NCBI GenBank assembly: GCA_003171235.1
Contig: PMYM01000223.1
Span: 1 to 6,835 of the forward strand
From: Phycisphaerales bacterium
GTDB taxonomy: Bacteria > Planctomycetota > Phycisphaerae > SM23-33
Reading direction: 5' to 3'
DNA: 6,835 bases
Shown here: positions 5,612 to 6,835 of the stretch, piece by piece
Layout of the letters: each line of letters opens with the position of its first letter
Position numbering within the stretch: the stretch's first letter is position 1
The notes under the pieces: model-generated
Database searches by the model: none
What the model was told of the DNA's origin: nothing
What the model saw: only the letters and a program-made list of their open reading frames with translations
Translations under genes and position numbers: made by a program

Positions 5612-6000
5612 TTAGAAAACATAAGGGGGCATGGTCACGTTTGCTTTCGCGTGAAGCTATCCGATAATTCACCCTGCGACAGGACTTGCTTTTGGTTCAA
5701 AGCGTTGTCCCAGACGCCCGGCGAATCACAGCCGCGGTAGCGGCGTCTTTCTTAGCCCAGGCCGGAAGGCCTGGGTCAGCAGTCTGACGCGGAAAAAGCC
5801 CCGGCAGGGGCGTCTTGAGCCATTATTCAGTATCGGCCTTGTTCGGCCGGCAATCCAAGGCGCCCCTGCCGGGGCTTGAACATCATTGACTCGTTTTTCC
5901 CAGGGCTCCCGCCCTGGGCTAAGAAAGACGCCCCTGCCGGGGCTGAAATTACCAGATACCCTCACGCTTCCTTTTGCGTGACCATGTTTGGGTTTTCAAG
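5612..6000. repeat. Larger imperfect inverted repeat enclosing composite element copy 2
   Basis: The outer arms are related in inverse orientation. CATGGTCACG (5630-5639) matches the reverse complement of 5977-5986. After nine unrelated bases in each arm, GCGTGA (5649-5654 and, inverted, 5962-5967) and TATC (5658-5661 and, inverted, 5957-5960) follow at identical spacing. GAAAAC (5615-5620) outside the left arm has a partner GTTTTC (5992-5997). Each arm holds its own small hairpin (TCACG/CGTGA on the left, TCACGC/GCGTGA on the right). This looks like a small inverted-repeat-bounded unit of about 360-390 bp without coding capacity. I find no clear target-site duplication. Confidence 0.5.
5729..5946. 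repeat. Composite hairpin element, copy 2
   Basis: Hairpins at 5731-5744 (GCCGC, loop GGTA), 5756-5775 (CCCAGGCC/GGCCTGGG, loop GGAA), 5798-5811 (GCCCC/GGGGC, loop GGCA), 5862-5875 (loop TGCC), 5899-5918 (CCCAGGGC, loop TCCC) and 5930-5943 (GCCCC, loop TGCC). Nearly every piece sits exactly 2491 bases from its counterpart in copy 1, and first to last hairpin is 213 bases in both. The linkers GTCTTTCTTA (5745-5754) and TAAGAAAGAC (5920-5929) are exact reverse complements. The internal spacers differ between copies. No coding capacity. Confidence 0.85.
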
Positions 6001-6049
6001 CGGCGGGACCATGCTGTTTTGGGCAGACGCCAGGGTTGCCCAGGTCTTT

Positions 6050-6080
6050 CATGGCCGCCGCGAAAGACGCGGCTGCCATG
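6050..6080. repeat. 13-bp-stem hairpin with AAAGA loop
   Basis: CATGGCCGCCGCG (6050-6062) and CGCGGCTGCCATG (6068-6080) pair at 12 of 13 positions around AAAGA (TCTTT on the other strand). It looks like a divergent, longer member of the pentaloop family. It sits downstream of the clpC terminator, in DNA with no gene. Confidence 0.6.
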
Positions 6081-6103
6081 CCACCCGGCGATCCCACCCT
6101 ACC

Positions 6104-6141
6104 AAAAAAAACAGCCCCGGAAGTCCGTTGACTCCCGGGGC
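6104..6141 (-). terminator. Strong rho-independent terminator of clpC
   Basis: In the minus-strand transcript, GCCCCGGGAGT (6141-6131) pairs with ACTTCCGGGGC (6124-6114) as an 11-pair stem with one G-U and a six-base loop, followed by TG and eight T residues (6111-6104). It starts 55 bases after the clpC stop. A smaller hairpin CATCC-TTCAC-GGATG (6158-6172) lies between stop and terminator. Confidence 0.9.
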
Positions 6142-6196
6142 CCTTATATCGCTCAAACATCCTTCACGGATGCACAACAATTCCGCACAGACCGGG

Positions 6197-6835
6197 CTAG
6201 GTGCTTTCGGCGGCCGCAGCGGCGGCTGCCTCGTGGGGGGCCTCTTCGGCCACCACGCCCTCGAAATACAGGTGCTTGTTGCCGGGAGTCTCTTCCTTGA
6301 CCGAGACCAGCACCTTGTTCTTGCCCTTGTAAGTGCCGCGGAGGATGTCCTCCGACAGCGGGTCCTCGATCAAATGCTCGATCGCCCGCCGCAGCGGCCG
6401 GGCGCCCATGTCGGGGTTGTAGCCCTTCTCGATGAGGAATTCCCGGGCCTCCGCCGTCAGCTCCAGGGCCAGGTCGTGATCGGCCAGCCGCGTGCGCACC
6501 TTCCGCAGTTCGTAGTCGATGATCTGCGTCAGGTCTTCGCGCGTCAGGTTCTTGAAGACGATCAGCTCGTCCAGGCGGTTGAGGAACTCCGGCCGGAAGT
6601 ACCGCTCGACCTCCTTGGTGAGCACTTCCTTCATCTTCTCGTAGCCGGCGTCTTCGCTGCGCTTGCCGAAGCCGAAGCCGCCCTTGTTCTTGATCAGCTC
6701 GGCCCCGATGTTGCTGGTCATGATCAGAATGGTGTTGCGGAAGTCCACCCGCCGGCCGAAGGAGTCGGTCAGGTGGCCTTCTTCCATGATCTGCAGCAGC
6801 ATGTTGAAGACGTCGGGGTGGGCCTTCTCGATCTC
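6197..6835 (-). CDS. clpC: ATP-dependent Clp protease ATPase subunit ClpC, C-terminal part
   Basis: The last 212 residues of a ClpC/HSP100 unfoldase; the 5' part lies outside the window. The visible part begins with the glutamate of Walker B of the second AAA+ module (EIEKAHPDVFN), then sensor 1 (MTSNIGA, 39-45), the loop KGGFGFG at about 51-57, the arginine finger in RPEFLNRLDE (81-90), and sensor 2 GARPLRR (144-150) in the small C-terminal subdomain. FGF (54-56) occupies the place of the IGF/LGF/VGF tripeptide by which ClpA, ClpC and ClpX dock on ClpP; ClpB lacks it. This favours ClpC, as does LIEDPLSEDILRG. ClpC unfolds proteins with ATP and feeds them to ClpP in the cytoplasm. The end is an Ala/Glu-rich tail (EEAPHEAAAAAAAEST), probably disordered. 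A strong terminator follows the stop, so clpC ends its transcription unit. Confidence 0.95.
   Translation of the reverse strand, partial: EIEKAHPDVFNMLLQIMEEGHLTDSFGRRVDFRNTILIMTSNIGAELIKNKGGFGFGKRSEDAGYEKMKEVLTKEVERYFRPEFLNRLDELIVFKNLTREDLTQIIDYELRKVRTRLADHDLALELTAEAREFLIEKGYNPDMGARPLRRAIEHLIEDPLSEDILRGTYKGKNKVLVSVKEETPGNKHLYFEGVVAEEAPHEAAAAAAAEST

Overview
The window looks like chromosomal sequence of a GC-rich bacterium, most likely a planctomycete (Planctomycetota, perhaps an uncultivated lineage). This is inferred from a ClpC-type chaperone, a DRG-like TGS GTPase, an ECF sigma factor paired with a large membrane-anchored putative anti-sigma factor, and above all from intergenic DNA packed with GC-rich hairpin repeats of a kind I associate with planctomycete genomes. 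No phage, plasmid, CRISPR or tRNA/rRNA signature is visible.

Layout. 116-1102 (-): DRG/OBG-like GTPase with a TGS domain. 1103-1436: divergent intergenic region. 1437-2876 (+): 12-helix major facilitator transporter. 2877-3507: repeat-filled spacer with a cluster of pentaloop hairpins (2895-3039), a branched inverted repeat (3059-3178) and a 213-bp composite hairpin element (3238-3456). 3508-4617 (-): putative transmembrane anti-sigma factor. 4647-5261 (-): ECF sigma factor, 29 bases upstream of it in the same operon. 5262-6196: a second repeat-rich spacer with another pentaloop cluster (5331-5461), a second copy of the composite element (5729-5946) nested inside a larger imperfect inverted repeat (5612-6000), and the terminator of the next gene. 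6197-6835 (-): C-terminal part of ClpC, cut by the window edge.

How it works together. The sigma/anti-sigma pair is an envelope-to-transcription signalling module: the membrane protein would hold the sigma factor until an extracytoplasmic signal releases it. Two good promoters precede the sigma gene: a near-consensus housekeeping promoter (TTGACA-N17-TGTAAT, 5488-5516) and an ECF-type promoter (GGAAC-N16-CGTC, 5263-5290) that fits autoregulation. The ECF promoter abuts the best ATG, so its transcripts would be leaderless or use a later start. The housekeeping transcript would carry a roughly 220-base leader running through the hairpin cluster.

The most unusual content is the repeat DNA. The two composite elements keep the same hairpin spacing over 213 bases (constant offset of 2491) while their spacers differ. 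At least one stem pair shows a compensatory G:C to C:G exchange, and the small hairpins carry GGNA tetraloops. A second family has variable but always complementary stems around a conserved RTCTN pentaloop. Both families occur, in the same order, on each side of the sigma operon. What they do is not evident from this sequence alone.
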